A DNA stretch of 64,000 nucleotides. It comes from Cedecea neteri (GTDB lineage Bacteria; Pseudomonadota; Gammaproteobacteria; Enterobacterales; Enterobacteriaceae). Every line of letters starts with the position of its first letter. Positions within the stretch are counted from its first letter, which is position 1. Shown piece by piece: positions 18,863 to 28,658 of the stretch. Position numbers and translations under genes: made by a program. The stretch is from positions 372,001 to 436,000 of the forward strand of contig NZ_CP009459.1 in the NCBI RefSeq assembly GCF_000758325.1. The letters run 5' to 3'. The notes beneath the pieces were generated by a model. The model was not told where the DNA came from. It saw nothing but the letters and a program-made list of their open reading frames with translations, and made no database searches.

Positions 18863-20017
18863 ATGGCTAAACACCTTTTTACGTCCGAGTCTGTATCTGA
18901 AGGGCATCCTGATAAAATCGCTGACCAAATCTCCGACGCCGTCCTTGACGCAATCCTCGAGCAGGATCCGAAAGCGCGCGTAGCCTGTGAGACTTACGTC
19001 AAAACCGGTATGGTTCTGGTTGGCGGCGAAATCACCACCAGCGCGTGGGTTGATATCGAAGAAATCACCCGCAAAACCGTGCGTGAAATCGGTTATGTGC
19101 ATTCAGATATGGGCTTTGATGCCAACTCCTGCGCTGTTCTGAGCGCGATTGGTAAACAGTCCCCGGATATCAATCAGGGCGTTGACCGTACCGATCCGCT
19201 GGAACAGGGTGCGGGCGATCAGGGCCTGATGTTTGGCTACGCCACCAACGAAACCGACGTGTTGATGCCAGCGCCAATCACCTACGCACACCGTCTGGTG
19301 CAGCGTCAGGCTGAAGTGCGCAAAAACGGCACCCTGCCGTGGCTGCGTCCGGACGCGAAAAGCCAGATCACCTTCCAGTACGACGACGGTAAAATCGTCG
19401 GTATCGATGCGGTTGTGCTGTCCACTCAGCACTCTGAAGACATCGCGCTGAAAGACCTGCAGGAAGCGGTGATGGAAGAGATCATCAAACCTGTTCTGCC
19501 GGGCGAGTGGCTGAACGCGTCCACTAAATACCACATCAACCCAACCGGCCGTTTTGTTATCGGTGGCCCAATGGGTGACTGCGGTCTGACCGGCCGTAAA
19601 ATCATCGTTGATACCTACGGCGGCATGGCTCGCCACGGTGGCGGTGCATTCTCCGGTAAAGATCCGTCTAAAGTTGACCGTTCTGCTGCCTATGCTGCGC
19701 GTTATGTCGCGAAAAACATCGTCGCTGCAGGCCTGGCTGACCGCTGTGAAATTCAGGTTTCTTACGCTATCGGCGTAGCAGAACCGACTTCCATCATGGT
19801 GGAAACCTTCGGTACCGAGAAAATCTCTACCGAGCAGCTGACCCTGCTGGTGCGCGAGTTCTTCGACCTGCGCCCATACGGCCTGATTCAGATGCTGGAT
19901 CTGCTGCACCCGATTTACAAAGAGACCGCCGCATACGGTCACTTTGGTCGCGAACATTTTCCATGGGAAAAAACCGACAAAGCCGCACTGCTGCGTGAAG
20001 CCGCTGGCCTGAAATAA
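18863..20017 (+). CDS. metK: S-adenosylmethionine synthetase
   Basis: The 384-residue methionine adenosyltransferase makes SAM from methionine and ATP. Length and sequence match E. coli MetK. Visible signatures are [13 protein letters not shown] at the N-terminus, [12 protein letters not shown] and [16 protein letters not shown]. It starts at an ATG preceded by AGGGTGAAG. It is divergent from speA, which shares the need for SAM-linked polyamine synthesis, and is followed by a strong terminator. Confidence 0.98.
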   Translation: MAKHLFTSESVSEGHPDKIADQISDAVLDAILEQDPKARVACETYVKTGMVLVGGEITTSAWVDIEEITRKTVREIGYVHSDMGFDANSCAVLSAIGKQSPDINQGVDRTDPLEQGAGDQGLMFGYATNETDVLMPAPITYAHRLVQRQAEVRKNGTLPWLRPDAKSQITFQYDDGKIVGIDAVVLSTQHSEDIALKDLQEAVMEEIIKPVLPGEWLNASTKYHINPTGRFVIGGPMGDCGLTGRKIIVDTYGGMARHGGGAFSGKDPSKVDRSAAYAARYVAKNIVAAGLADRCEIQVSYAIGVAEPTSIMVETFGTEKISTEQLTLLVREFFDLRPYGLIQMLDLLHPIYKETAAYGHFGREHFPWEKTDKAALLREAAGLK

Positions 20018-20038
20018 CCCGCCACCGCTTCGTGCTTT

Positions 20039-20070
20039 AAAGGCCAGCTTATGCTGGCCTTTTGCTTTTT
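20039..20070 (+). terminator. Rho-independent terminator of metK
   Basis: AAAGGCCAGC-TTAT-GCTGGCCTTTT followed by GCTTTTT, 22 bases after the metK stop. Confidence 0.92.
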
Positions 20071-20126
20071 GGATCTGTGCCACCAGGCCTCGCTCTGACC
20101 CGTTCCCCGCCATCACCAGCAACATA

Positions 20127-20142
20127 TTGAAAACGATTACAC
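20127..20142 (+). promoter_or_regulatory. Distal gal operator (GalR/GalS) upstream of galP
   Basis: TTGAAAACGATTACAC matches the GalR/GalS operator GTGTAANCGNTTNCAC at 14 of 16 positions. It lies 183 bases upstream of the second operator, at a distance that would allow looping. Confidence 0.6.
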
Positions 20143-20309
20143 TCATCAGAAATCGCCTTCATTGCTATTTTTATTTGAATGCATGTTCAAACACATCATC
20201 TGTTACATAAGGTTTCATACGGTACCGATCTTTAACCACAATAGAGACCTTTCTCGTGATTAATACGCTGTTTTATCGGCATTCAGCTTCTTCTCAATTT
20301 AAACCTTTA

Positions 20310-20325
20310 GTGTAAACGATTACAT
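20310..20325 (+). promoter_or_regulatory. Proximal gal operator at the galP promoter
   Basis: GTGTAAACGATTACAT matches the gal operator consensus at 15 of 16 positions. If transcription starts near 20378 the operator is centred at about -60.5, the same position as OE in the E. coli galETKM operon. Confidence 0.75.
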
Positions 20326-20328
20326 CAC

Positions 20329-20371
20329 TGTGATTATCATCACACACTTCCGCCGTTTACTGCCCTACCCT
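20329..20371 (+). promoter_or_regulatory. CRP site and core promoter of galP
   Basis: TGTGATTATCATCACA (20329-20344) is a full match to TGTGA-N6-TCACA. A weak -10-like TACCCT at 20366-20371 would put the start near 20378 and CRP at about -41.5. The spacing is internally consistent but the start is not proven. Confidence 0.75.
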
Positions 20372-20410
20372 TAAAAACGTCAAATCCGAAAAATCCACGT
20401 GGAGGGCGAT

Positions 20411-21805
20411 ATGCCTGACAATAAAAAAACCGGGCGCTCAAACAAAAGCATGACCTTTTTTGTCTGCTTCCTGGCTGCGCTCGCCGGCCTGCTGTTTGGC
20501 CTGGATATCGGCGTGATTGCCGGGGCGCTGCCGTTTATCGCCAAAGACTTCGCCATCACTTCCCACACCCAGGAATGGGTGGTGAGCTCAATGATGTTCG
20601 GGGCTGCCGTCGGGGCCATCGGCAGCGGCTGGCTCTCTTTCAAGCTGGGGCGAAAATACAGCCTGATGATTGGCGCCGTGCTGTTTGTGCTCGGTTCCCT
20701 GTTCTCGGCCTTTGCGCCCAACGTTGAAGTGTTAATCGTTTCTCGTGTCCTGCTGGGCCTGGCCGTTGGCGTCGCGTCCTATACCGCCCCGCTTTACCTG
20801 TCAGAAATTGCGCCGGAGAAGATCCGCGGCAGCATGATCTCCATGTACCAGCTGATGATCACCATCGGTATTCTGGGAGCTTATCTCTCCGATACCGCCT
20901 TCAGCTACACCGAGTCCTGGCGCTGGATGCTTGGGGTGATCACCCTTCCCGCTCTGCTGCTGCTGGTTGGCGTGTTCTTCCTGCCGGACAGTCCGCGCTG
21001 GTTTGCCGCCAAACGCCGCTTCCATGATGCTGAACGCGTGCTGCTGCGCCTGCGCGATACCAGTGCAGAGGCGAAACGTGAGCTGGAAGAAATCCGCGAA
21101 AGCCTGAAGGTGAAACAGAGCGGTTGGGCGTTGTTTAAGGATAACTCTAACTTCCGCCGGGCGGTCTTTCTCGGCGTGCTGCTGCAGGTGATGCAGCAGT
21201 TCACCGGCATGAACGTCATCATGTACTACGCGCCAAAAATCTTCGAAATCGCCGGCTTCGCCAACACCACGCAGCAAATGTGGGGCACCGTGATCGTCGG
21301 CCTGATCAACGTGCTGGCTACCTTCATTGCTATCGGTCTGGTTGACCGCTGGGGACGTAAACCTACGCTGGTACTCGGCTTCCTGGTCATGGCCGTTGGC
21401 ATGGGCGTGCTGGGCACCATGCTACACGTTGGCATTCATTCTCAGGGTGCGCAGTACTTCGCGGTTGCCATGCTGCTGATGTTCATCGTTGGCTTCGCCA
21501 TGAGCGCAGGTCCGCTGATTTGGGTGCTGTGTTCCGAAATCCAGCCGCTCAAAGGGCGCGATTTCGGTATCACCTGCTCCACAGCCACCAACTGGATTGC
21601 CAATATGATTGTCGGTGCTACCTTCTTGACCATGCTGAACACGCTGGGCAATGCGAACACCTTCTGGGTTTATGCGGCGCTGAACCTGTTCTTCATTGTT
21701 CTGACGCTGTGGCTCATTCCTGAGACAAAACATGTATCTCTGGAACACATTGAACGTAACCTGATGAAAGGCCGTAAATTGCGCGAAATCGGCGCACACA
21801 ACTAA
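20411..21805 (+). CDS. galP: Galactose:proton symporter
   Basis: A 464-residue major-facilitator sugar porter with 12 predicted membrane helices, matching E. coli GalP in length. It imports galactose and glucose with protons across the inner membrane. The sugar-porter motifs DRWGRKP, PESPR-like FFLPDSPRW and the C-terminal [12 protein letters not shown] are present. The ATG at 20411 follows GGAGGG by four bases; an earlier in-frame start would include the ribosome site. GalR/GalS and CRP sites lie upstream. Confidence 0.97.
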   Translation: MPDNKKTGRSNKSMTFFVCFLAALAGLLFGLDIGVIAGALPFIAKDFAITSHTQEWVVSSMMFGAAVGAIGSGWLSFKLGRKYSLMIGAVLFVLGSLFSAFAPNVEVLIVSRVLLGLAVGVASYTAPLYLSEIAPEKIRGSMISMYQLMITIGILGAYLSDTAFSYTESWRWMLGVITLPALLLLVGVFFLPDSPRWFAAKRRFHDAERVLLRLRDTSAEAKRELEEIRESLKVKQSGWALFKDNSNFRRAVFLGVLLQVMQQFTGMNVIMYYAPKIFEIAGFANTTQQMWGTVIVGLINVLATFIAIGLVDRWGRKPTLVLGFLVMAVGMGVLGTMLHVGIHSQGAQYFAVAMLLMFIVGFAMSAGPLIWVLCSEIQPLKGRDFGITCSTATNWIANMIVGATFLTMLNTLGNANTFWVYAALNLFFIVLTLWLIPETKHVSLEHIERNLMKGRKLREIGAHN

Positions 21806-21813
21806 GTCCTGAC

Positions 21814-21839
21814 GGCCCCTTCCGGTAGCGGGAGGGGCT
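21814..21839 (+). terminator. Possible hairpin terminator of galP
   Basis: GGCCCCTTCC and GGGAGGGGC(T) form a GC-rich imperfect stem nine bases after the galP stop. There is no real T-run, so termination would be weak. Confidence 0.4.
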
Positions 21840-21875
21840 TGCACCGCGCTTCCCGCCCCATTATTCTCTGCCGTT

Positions 21876-22391
21876 ATGAAAGCCCCCAGACTCCCCATTG
21901 CTCTTCAGCAAGCCGTGATGCGTTGCCTGCGTGAAAAACTTCAGCAGGCCAACGTGCATTTAGGCACCCACTATCCTGAGCCCAAAGTGGTCTATCAGCA
22001 GCGCGGCACCGCCGCCGGCACTGCCTGGCTGGAAAGCAACGAAATTCGCCTTAATCCCGTCTTGTTGATGGAAAACCAGCAGGCTTTTGTCGATGAAGTC
22101 GTCCCCCATGAGCTGGCTCACCTGCTGGTCTGGAAGCACTTTGGCCGCGTCGCCCCTCACGGCAGGGAATGGAAATGGATGATGGAAACCGTGCTCGGCG
22201 TTCCGGCCCGCCGCACGCATAAATTTGAAGTCGATTCCGTACGCAAAAATACCTTCCCCTACCGCTGCCCTTGCCAGCAGCATCAGCTCACCGTGCGCCG
22301 CCACAATCGGGTACTGCGCGGCGAAGCCGAATATCGCTGCACTCATTGCGGCCAGTTATTAAAACCCGACGTTACAACCCCATGTAATTAA
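21876..22391 (+). CDS. sprT: SprT family zinc metalloprotein
   Basis: A 171-residue SprT-domain protein. The gluzincin motif HELAH is at residues 78-82 and a C-terminal zinc-ribbon has CPC and CTHC cysteine pairs. In eukaryotes the related Spartan proteins cut DNA-protein crosslinks; the bacterial role is poorly known. Length matches E. coli SprT and the gene keeps its usual place between galP and endA. Confidence 0.95.
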   Translation: MKAPRLPIALQQAVMRCLREKLQQANVHLGTHYPEPKVVYQQRGTAAGTAWLESNEIRLNPVLLMENQQAFVDEVVPHELAHLLVWKHFGRVAPHGREWKWMMETVLGVPARRTHKFEVDSVRKNTFPYRCPCQQHQLTVRRHNRVLRGEAEYRCTHCGQLLKPDVTTPCN

Positions 22392-22483
22392 TCATTTATT
22401 TCTGGAGTTTTTACGCCACCTCTGATTGAAACTGGATATTCGATCAGGTAGGGTGCGGGCACGTTTTAGTAAGGATTCTGGAA

Positions 22484-23191
22484 ATGTCTCGCAAAATTTC
22501 TTGGGCTGTTGCATTCGTTGCAGCCTTCAGTTCGCTTCCCGCCTTCAGCAACGGCATCAATAGCTTCGCACAAGCCAAAACCGCAGGCGTCAAGGTCAAC
22601 GCCGATGCTCCGGGCGACTTCTACTGCGGCTGTAAGATCAGCTGGCAGGGTAAAAAAGGTATCCCGGATCTGGAGTCCTGCGGCTATAAAGTGCGGAAGA
22701 ATGAAAACCGAGCCACCCGCATTGAATGGGAACACGTCATGCCTGCCTGGCAGTTCGGTCACCTGCTGCAGTGCTGGCAGGACGGCGGGCGTAAAAATTG
22801 CGCCAAAGATCCGGTATACCGCAAAATAGAAAGCGATATGCACAACCTGCAGCCTGCCGTGGGCGAGGTTAACGCCGACAGAAATAACTTCATGTACAGC
22901 CAGTGGAACGGCGGCGAAGGCCAATACGGCCAGTGCGCAATGAAAATTGATTTTAAGGATAAAGTGGCCGAGCCGCCGGAACGTGCTCGAGGCGCGATTG
23001 CGCGCACTTATTTCTACATGCGCGACCAATACCAGCTGTCGCTCTCTCGCCAGCAGACTCAGCTCTTCCAGGCATGGGATAAACGCTATCCGGTCAACAA
23101 CTGGGAGTGCGAGCGGGATGAACGCATTGCGAAAGTCCAGGGCAATCATAATCCATATGTGCTGCGGGCTTGCCAGGCGCGAAACAGCTAA
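22484..23191 (+). CDS. endA: Periplasmic DNA-specific endonuclease I
   Basis: A 235-residue secreted nuclease. Residues 1-22 form a signal peptide ending near SLPAFS. The beta-beta-alpha metal catalytic motif [13 protein letters not shown] and the cysteine-rich YCGCKISW region are intact, so the enzyme should be active. An AAGGA ribosome site precedes the ATG. It degrades double-stranded DNA in the periplasm. Confidence 0.97.
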   Translation: MSRKISWAVAFVAAFSSLPAFSNGINSFAQAKTAGVKVNADAPGDFYCGCKISWQGKKGIPDLESCGYKVRKNENRATRIEWEHVMPAWQFGHLLQCWQDGGRKNCAKDPVYRKIESDMHNLQPAVGEVNADRNNFMYSQWNGGEGQYGQCAMKIDFKDKVAEPPERARGAIARTYFYMRDQYQLSLSRQQTQLFQAWDKRYPVNNWECERDERIAKVQGNHNPYVLRACQARNS

Positions 23192-23250
23192 CCTACACTA
23201 GCGGCAATTCTTTATTTGCTGTGACGAATATCGCCCTCGATCTACAGAAC

Positions 23251-23280
23251 AAGGGGGCGAAAATCCCCCTCTATCTTTTT
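23251..23280 (+). terminator. Probable terminator of endA
   Basis: AGGGGG-N7-CCCCCT followed by CTATCTTTTT, about 60 bases after the endA stop and ahead of rsmE. Confidence 0.55.
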
Positions 23281-23337
23281 GGGATAGAGTCAGGATAAGA
23301 GTCCATTCCTGCAGCGCAACTAACCGGAACTCACTTC

Positions 23338-24069
23338 ATGCGTATACCCCGCATTCACCATCCTGAAAATCTTTCCGTTGGCCAGGACGTTGCCCTGAGC
23401 GAAGATGCGTCTAACCATGTTGGACGCGTGCTGCGCATGGGCGCAGGCCAGGCCATTCAGCTGTTCGACGGCAGCAATCAGGTGTTCGACGCGGAAATCG
23501 TGCAGGCGGATAAAAAAAGCGTGCGCGTTAAAATCCTGGCGAGCAATGAAGACGACCGTGAGTCACCGCTCTGGCTGCATCTCGGCCAGGTCATGTCGCG
23601 CGGTGAAAAAATGGAATTCACCATTCAGAAGGCCGTGGAACTGGGTGTGAACGAGATCACCCCATTGTTTTCCGAACGCTGCGGGGTAAAACTGGATGCG
23701 GAAAGGCTGAACAAGAAACTCCAGCAGTGGCAAAAGATTGCGATTGCCGCCTGCGAACAATGCGGCCGCAACCGGGTGCCAGACATTCGCCCGGCGATGG
23801 ATCTGGCCGCCTGGTGCGCCGAGCAGGATGACGCCCTGAAGCTCAATCTGCATCCGCGAGCCAGCGCCAGCATCAACACGCTGCCGCAGCCGGTCGAGCG
23901 CGTCCGCCTGCTGATTGGCCCGGAAGGTGGCCTGTCTGCGGATGAGATTGCCATGACCGCAGAGCACCAATTTACTGATATTCTGTTGGGACCGCGCGTT
24001 CTGCGTACTGAGACCACCGCGCTCACCGCCATCACCGCACTGCAGGTGCGCTTTGGCGACCTGGGCTAA
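23338..24069 (+). CDS. rsmE: 16S rRNA (uracil1498-N3)-methyltransferase
   Basis: A 243-residue SPOUT-class methyltransferase with an N-terminal PUA-like part and a C-terminal knot containing [13 protein letters not shown] and [12 protein letters not shown], the SAM-binding loops of RsmE. It methylates U1498 of 16S rRNA. It precedes gshB by 12 bases, so the two are probably cotranscribed. Confidence 0.97.
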   Translation: MRIPRIHHPENLSVGQDVALSEDASNHVGRVLRMGAGQAIQLFDGSNQVFDAEIVQADKKSVRVKILASNEDDRESPLWLHLGQVMSRGEKMEFTIQKAVELGVNEITPLFSERCGVKLDAERLNKKLQQWQKIAIAACEQCGRNRVPDIRPAMDLAAWCAEQDDALKLNLHPRASASINTLPQPVERVRLLIGPEGGLSADEIAMTAEHQFTDILLGPRVLRTETTALTAITALQVRFGDLG

Positions 24070-24081
24070 AGGAGAACAACA

Positions 24082-25029
24082 ATGATCAAGCTCGGCATCG
24101 TGATGGACCCCATCGCACACATCAACATTAAAAAAGACTCCAGCTTTGCCATGCTGCTGGAAGCGCAGCGTCGTGGTTACGAACTGCACTACATGGAAAT
24201 GGCTGACCTGTACCTGAACAACGGCGAAGCACGCGCCCGCACACGCCTGCTCAGCGTCGAGCAGAACTACGATAAGTGGTATGAGTTTGGCACCGAGCAG
24301 GATATCGCCCTGGCCGATCTGAACGTGGTCCTGATGCGCAAAGACCCGCCATTCGACACTGAATTTATCTACGCGACCTATATTCTTGAGCGCGCAGAAG
24401 AGAAAGGCACGCTGATCGTTAACAAACCGCAGAGCCTGCGCGACTGTAACGAAAAACTGTTCACCGCCTGGTTTGCCGACTTAACGCCAGAAACGCTGGT
24501 CACCCGTAACAAAGCGCAGCTGAAAGCCTTCTGGCAGCAGCACGGCGACATCATTATGAAACCGCTTGACGGCATGGGCGGTGCGTCTATTTTCCGCGTG
24601 AAACAGGATGACCCAAACATCGGCGTTATCGCTGAAACGCTGACTGAACTGGGTACCCGCTACTGCATGGCGCAGAACTACCTGCCGGCTATCAAAGACG
24701 GTGATAAGCGCGTGCTGGTGGTGGACGGTGAACCTGTCCCTTACTGCCTGGCGCGTATTCCGCAGGGCGGCGAGACTCGCGGCAACCTGGCGGCTGGTGG
24801 CCGTGGCGAACCACGGCCACTGACCGAAAGCGACTGGGAAATCGCCCGCCGCGTTGGGCCTACGCTGAAAGCTAAAGGGCTGATTTTTGTTGGTCTGGAT
24901 ATTATCGGCGATCGCCTGACCGAGATTAACGTCACCAGCCCAACCTGCATCAGAGAAATTGAAGCCGAATTCCCCGTGTCGATCACCGGGATGCTGTTCG
25001 ACGCCATCGAAAAACGCCTCGCTCACTAA
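24082..25029 (+). CDS. gshB: Glutathione synthetase
   Basis: A 315-residue ATP-grasp ligase that adds glycine to gamma-glutamylcysteine. Length equals E. coli GshB. It contains IMKPLDGMGGASIFRV, the ATP-binding core, and RGNLAAGGRGEP plus EINVTSPTC in the C-terminal metal- and substrate-binding part. GGAG lies eight bases before the ATG. Its product is the substrate of glutathionylspermidine synthetase encoded at 38.9-40.7 kb. Confidence 0.98.
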   Translation: MIKLGIVMDPIAHINIKKDSSFAMLLEAQRRGYELHYMEMADLYLNNGEARARTRLLSVEQNYDKWYEFGTEQDIALADLNVVLMRKDPPFDTEFIYATYILERAEEKGTLIVNKPQSLRDCNEKLFTAWFADLTPETLVTRNKAQLKAFWQQHGDIIMKPLDGMGGASIFRVKQDDPNIGVIAETLTELGTRYCMAQNYLPAIKDGDKRVLVVDGEPVPYCLARIPQGGETRGNLAAGGRGEPRPLTESDWEIARRVGPTLKAKGLIFVGLDIIGDRLTEINVTSPTCIREIEAEFPVSITGMLFDAIEKRLAH

Positions 25030-25037
25030 ATACATCT

Positions 25038-25058
25038 GGCGGGTAGCTGTTACCCGCC
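25038..25058 (+). terminator. Hairpin after gshB
   Basis: A perfect eight-pair stem GGCGGGTA/TACCCGCC with a five-base loop begins nine bases after the gshB stop. The following ATTCCCC is not a good U-run; a second GGCGGG-type stem follows near 25084-25100. Partial termination or 3'-end protection is likely. Confidence 0.5.
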
Positions 25059-25176
25059 ATTCCCCTTCGAAGGCACGATTCACGGCGGGTAGCCCGCCTT
25101 CCTTCATTAGTGGTAAGCTGGCCACACTTCGCGCAGCCACTGCCGCTTTTATCAACCGGGATCAGAACCTCTGACA

Positions 25177-25740
25177 ATGAATTTACAGCATCACTTTCTT
25201 ATTGCCATGCCGGCTCTCCAGGACCCTTTATTTAAGCGCTCCGTAGTCTATATCTGTGAATACAACGATGAAGGCGCGATGGGGATTATCATCAATAAAC
25301 CGCTGGAAAACCTGCAGGTGGATGGCGTTCTCGAAAAGCTAAAAATAGAACCAGACCCGCGCGACGCCACGATTCGCCTGGATAAACCCGTATTTATCGG
25401 CGGCCCGCTGGCGGAAGATCGTGGTTTTATTCTGCACTCGCCGCCGGACAGCTTCGGCTCAAGTATTCGCATCTCCGACGACACGGTGATTACCACTTCC
25501 CGTGATGTGCTGGAAACATTAGGCACGGCCAAGCAGCCAAAAGAGGTGATTGTTGCCCTCGGCTATGCTTCCTGGGAAAAGGGGCAGCTTGAGCAGGAGA
25601 TCATGGAAAACTCATGGCTGACGGCACCTGCCTCGCCTGAGATCCTGTTCCACACGCCCATTTCAGAGCGCTGGCGCGAGGCCGCCCGCCTGATTGGTAT
25701 CGATATCCACACCATGCCAAGCGAAGCGGGGCACGCCTGA
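25177..25740 (+). CDS. yqgE: UPF0301 family protein YqgE
   Basis: A 187-residue member of UPF0301 (DUF179), with the conserved [10 protein letters not shown] and [17 protein letters not shown] segments. The molecular role is not established. Length matches E. coli YqgE. Its stop overlaps the start of ruvX by one base, implying translational coupling. Confidence 0.95.
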   Translation: MNLQHHFLIAMPALQDPLFKRSVVYICEYNDEGAMGIIINKPLENLQVDGVLEKLKIEPDPRDATIRLDKPVFIGGPLAEDRGFILHSPPDSFGSSIRISDDTVITTSRDVLETLGTAKQPKEVIVALGYASWEKGQLEQEIMENSWLTAPASPEILFHTPISERWREAARLIGIDIHTMPSEAGHA

Positions 25741-26159
25741 TGAGCAGCGGAACTTTAATGGCTTTTGACTTCGGCACTAAAAGTATCGGCGTCGCTATCG
25801 GCCAGCGTATTACCGGTACTGCACGACCGCTAACGGCGCTTAAGGCACAGGACGGTACCCCGGACTGGAACGCGGTAGAAAAAATCCTCAAAGAGTGGCA
25901 GCCGGAAGAAGTCGTTGTCGGCCTGCCGCTGAATATGGATGGCACCGAACAGCCTCTGACGGCGAGAGCCCGCAAGTTTGCTAACCGGTTGCACGGCCGC
26001 TTTGGTGTGAAAGTTTCTCTACAGGACGAACGATTGAGCACCGTCGAAGCCCGAGCCGGGTTGTTCGAACACGGCGGTTTTCGCGCTCTGAACAAAGGCA
26101 GCATCGACTCCGCTTCTGCGGTGATTATTCTTGAAAGCTGGTTTGAGTACCACCCGTGA
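25740..26159 (+). CDS. ruvX: Holliday-junction resolvase-like protein RuvX (YqgF)
   Basis: A 139-residue RNase H-fold protein with the acidic motif [15 protein letters not shown] and the ERLSTVEA segment. YqgF homologues take part in pre-16S rRNA 5'-end maturation; the RuvX name reflects the fold. It begins at the ATG of a TGATG stop-start overlap with yqgE. Its stop is only five bases from the stop of the convergent hicB, with no visible terminator between. Confidence 0.95.
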   Translation: MSSGTLMAFDFGTKSIGVAIGQRITGTARPLTALKAQDGTPDWNAVEKILKEWQPEEVVVGLPLNMDGTEQPLTARARKFANRLHGRFGVKVSLQDERLSTVEARAGLFEHGGFRALNKGSIDSASAVIILESWFEYHP

Positions 26160-26164
26160 AGAGC

Positions 26165-26620
26165 TTAACTGCCGGGCGTGTCGTTCCCTGCGTTCAGCAG
26201 TTCATGCCTTGCGGCAATCGCCAGAAAATGGCTGCGGTCCCGGTAGCCTGAAGAGGGCTGTTTAACCCGGGAATCAATACGCCGCAGCAGCGCGTCCGGC
26301 AGCATGATGTTTAGACGCTGCTGCTTTCCTTCCAGCGCGGATAAATCCACATCAACCAGCAGCCATTGCTGGCAGTAGCTGTACTCAGGGTCTGCGGCAT
26401 AAGCAAAAGGCCCGGCATCACACAGTTGAGTAATGTCTTTGCCGCTCTCCACCATTAAATCCACAATCGACAGCACCGCATCCTGCACCATCGGGGCGAT
26501 ATCCGCCTGACTGTCTGCTGCCGATACGCAGCCAAATTCATCATTGCATAGCGCGGGCACGACCATGCCAAACGCTTCGTTTTCAGTTGCAGGTAATTCC
26601 ACACCAACGGAAAAAAACAT
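26165..26620 (-). CDS. hicB: HicB-type antitoxin
   Basis: A 151-residue HicB protein. The N-terminal part (about 1-75) has the degenerate RNase H-like HicB fold with the ESGKDI segment, and residues about 102-143 look like a ribbon-helix-helix DNA-binding tail (RLNIMLPDALLRRID). It would neutralise HicA and repress the operon. The ATG at 26620 is preceded by GGAGG six bases upstream; an in-frame TTG two codons earlier abuts that site and is rejected. It lies 23 bases after hicA. Confidence 0.88.
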   Translation of the reverse strand: MFFSVGVELPATENEAFGMVVPALCNDEFGCVSAADSQADIAPMVQDAVLSIVDLMVESGKDITQLCDAGPFAYAADPEYSYCQQWLLVDVDLSALEGKQQRLNIMLPDALLRRIDSRVKQPSSGYRDRSHFLAIAARHELLNAGNDTPGS

Positions 26621-26643
26621 TATCAACCTCCGGCGGCGACAGA

Positions 26644-26826
26644 CTAAATGCCTGCCATTTTACGAATGAATTTGACGGTACCGACGGGCAAATCCTTTTT
26701 GGGATGCGGAACGGGGAACGTTTTTCCGGTTGTGGGCGACCACCAGATCCAGTGGCTGCCCCCAGAACGCCTGACGGGTTCGCACCCCGTGGCCCTCAAT
26801 TCCTTTATCAGCTCAGCAGAGGTCAT
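26644..26826 (-). CDS. hicA: HicA-type mRNA interferase toxin
   Basis: A 60-residue double-stranded-RNA-binding-fold toxin that cleaves mRNA. The catalytic histidine is His25 in RRSGGSHWIW, and TFPVPHPKKDLPVGT is the standard C-terminal half. A long upstream in-frame extension is rejected because it overlaps pilT and is unlike the family. Of two adjacent ATGs (26829, 26826) the second has better spacing to GGGAG. With hicB it forms a complete toxin-antitoxin operon. Confidence 0.88.
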   Translation of the reverse strand: MTSAELIKELRATGCEPVRRSGGSHWIWWSPTTGKTFPVPHPKKDLPVGTVKFIRKMAGI

Positions 26827-26887
26827 CATGCTCTCCCTGAATGATGGAAATAATACACACCAATACACACAAAAGCAACAAAAGCGC

Positions 26888-27913
26888 TCAATATGCCGTC
26901 TCCCATGGCCCGCTGGCTGCTCGGTCGTGCCCAGCAATCTTACCTTCACGCAGCAGCAGCGCCTCGCTCTGGGCAAAGCTTTGCATGCCATGCTGCTGGC
27001 CGGTTTGCAGCACGCCAGGTAGTTGATGGGTCTTCCCTTCACGAATCAAATTTGCCACGGCCGGGGTATTGACCAGCAGTTCGTACAGCGCGACCCGACC
27101 ACCGTCACTTGCCGGTACAAGCTTTTGTGCCAGCACCGCCTTCAGGCTTCCGGCAAGCTGAGTTTGAATCAGGCTTTTCTCCTGAGCAGGGAACACATCC
27201 ACCAGCCGTTCTACCGCCTGAGCAGCACCGCGTGTGTGCAATGTCGCCAGAACCAAATGCCCTGTTTCTGCCGCGGTCAGCGCCAGGCCAATCGTCTCGC
27301 TATCCCTAAGCTCGCCCAGCAGGATAACGTCAGGATCTTCCCTCAAAGCGGCTTTTAGCGCTGCAGCATAGCTTTCACAGTGCAGGCCGGGTTCGCGCTG
27401 CTGAATCAGGCAGCGGCCAGAGACGTGAATAAATTCGATGGGGTCTTCCAGCGTTAACACATGGCCGTCAAGATGCTGGTTGAGATGCTGGATCATCGCG
27501 GCAAGGGTTGTAGACTTCCCGCTTCCGGTCGCACCTGTCACCAGTATCAGCCCTTCACTTTCCCGTAAAAGCGCCTTCAGTTGGGGTGGTGCGCCAAGCG
27601 TATGCAGATCCGGGCAAGAAGACGCGAGTAATCTAAGCGCCAGCGAGTAACCTTCCTGATGGCGAAAAGCATTGCCGCGAAGCCTGATGCCGTTCGCGAG
27701 CGTAAATGAAAAATCGAGCTGCCCCGCGCGATTAAGCTGCAACGTTTGCTCTTCACTTAACCATCCGTTGAGAACCTCTTCGACTTCCGGCACCTTCTCC
27801 GGGCACGCTTCCAGCCTGCCACACTTTCGCCAGCGTGCCGCCTGGCGCGCGCACAGGTGTAGATCGGAGACATTATGCTTTACACTAAGGGCCACAATTT
27901 CTTCGATATCCAT
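26888..27913 (-). CDS. yggR: PilT/GspE-family ATPase (YggR)
   Basis: A 341-residue type IV pilus retraction-like ATPase. Walker A GATGSGKS is at residues 127-134, followed by the Asp box TLEDPIEF, Walker B and the His box LATLHTRGA. The start MDIEEIVALSV at 27913 matches E. coli YggR; an upstream extension overlaps the divergent yggS. No pilin genes are in the window, so a pilus role is unproven. The C-terminal tail differs from E. coli and ends next to the hicAB promoter region. Confidence 0.93.
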   Translation of the reverse strand: MDIEEIVALSVKHNVSDLHLCARQAARWRKCGRLEACPEKVPEVEEVLNGWLSEEQTLQLNRAGQLDFSFTLANGIRLRGNAFRHQEGYSLALRLLASSCPDLHTLGAPPQLKALLRESEGLILVTGATGSGKSTTLAAMIQHLNQHLDGHVLTLEDPIEFIHVSGRCLIQQREPGLHCESYAAALKAALREDPDVILLGELRDSETIGLALTAAETGHLVLATLHTRGAAQAVERLVDVFPAQEKSLIQTQLAGSLKAVLAQKLVPASDGGRVALYELLVNTPAVANLIREGKTHQLPGVLQTGQQHGMQSFAQSEALLLREGKIAGHDRAASGPWETAY

Positions 27914-27929
27914 ATCACTTCCAACGATC

Positions 27930-28634
27930 ATGAATGAGATAGCGCACAATCTGGCACAGGTACATGGGAAAATCTCAGCCGCTGCAGCACGTTGCGGCAG
28001 AAGCCCCGAAGAAGTGACTCTGCTTGCAGTCAGCAAAACCAAGCCTGCGAGCGCCCTCGCAGAAGCGATTGCTGCCGGGCAACGCGCCTTTGGCGAAAAC
28101 TATGTGCAGGAAGGCGTGGATAAGATTCACCACTTTGCTGAACAAGGTGTAACAGGGCTGGAATGGCACTTTATCGGGCCCCTGCAGTCGAACAAAAGCC
28201 GCCTTGTGGCGGAAAATTTTGACTGGTGCCATACCGTTGATCGGCTGAAGATTGCCAGCAGACTCAGCGAACAACGCCCGCCGACGTCGCCGCCGCTAAA
28301 CGTGCTGATTCAAATTAATATCAGCGACGAAAACAGTAAGTCCGGCATCGCGTTGAGTGAGCTGGAGCAGTTAGCTGCCGAAGTGGCGGCCTTACCGGGA
28401 CTGACGCTGCGAGGCTTAATGGCTATTCCTGCGCCAGAACCGGATTACGAGCGCCAGCTTGCCGTTTGCCGCAAAATGGCAGAAGCCTGCAATGCACTCA
28501 AAGACCGCTTTACCACGGTCGATACATTATCTCTCGGCATGACCGATGACATGGAAGCCGCGATTGCCGCAGGCAGCACCATGGTGCGCATTGGAACCGC
28601 TATTTTCGGCGCGCGGGATTACCCCGCTCGTTAA
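27930..28634 (+). CDS. yggS: Pyridoxal phosphate homeostasis protein YggS
   Basis: A 234-residue alanine-racemase-fold PLP-binding protein of the YggS/PROSC family, which buffers PLP and has no known catalytic activity. The PLP lysine is Lys36 in LLAVSKTKP. The start at 27930 gives the exact E. coli length; the gap to the divergent yggR start is only 16 bases, so the promoters overlap the coding ends. It heads the yggS-yggT-yggU-rdgB-hemW run. Confidence 0.96.
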   Translation: MNEIAHNLAQVHGKISAAAARCGRSPEEVTLLAVSKTKPASALAEAIAAGQRAFGENYVQEGVDKIHHFAEQGVTGLEWHFIGPLQSNKSRLVAENFDWCHTVDRLKIASRLSEQRPPTSPPLNVLIQINISDENSKSGIALSELEQLAAEVAALPGLTLRGLMAIPAPEPDYERQLAVCRKMAEACNALKDRFTTVDTLSLGMTDDMEAAIAAGSTMVRIGTAIFGARDYPAR

Positions 28635-28658
28635 TCACCATCATTGTTGAGGAAAACC

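Noticed and set aside
26830..27042. Long N-terminal extension of hicA (132-codon frame)
   Set aside because: The extra 72 codons overlap the end of yggR antisense, are cysteine-rich and unlike HicA; the short form has its own ribosome site.
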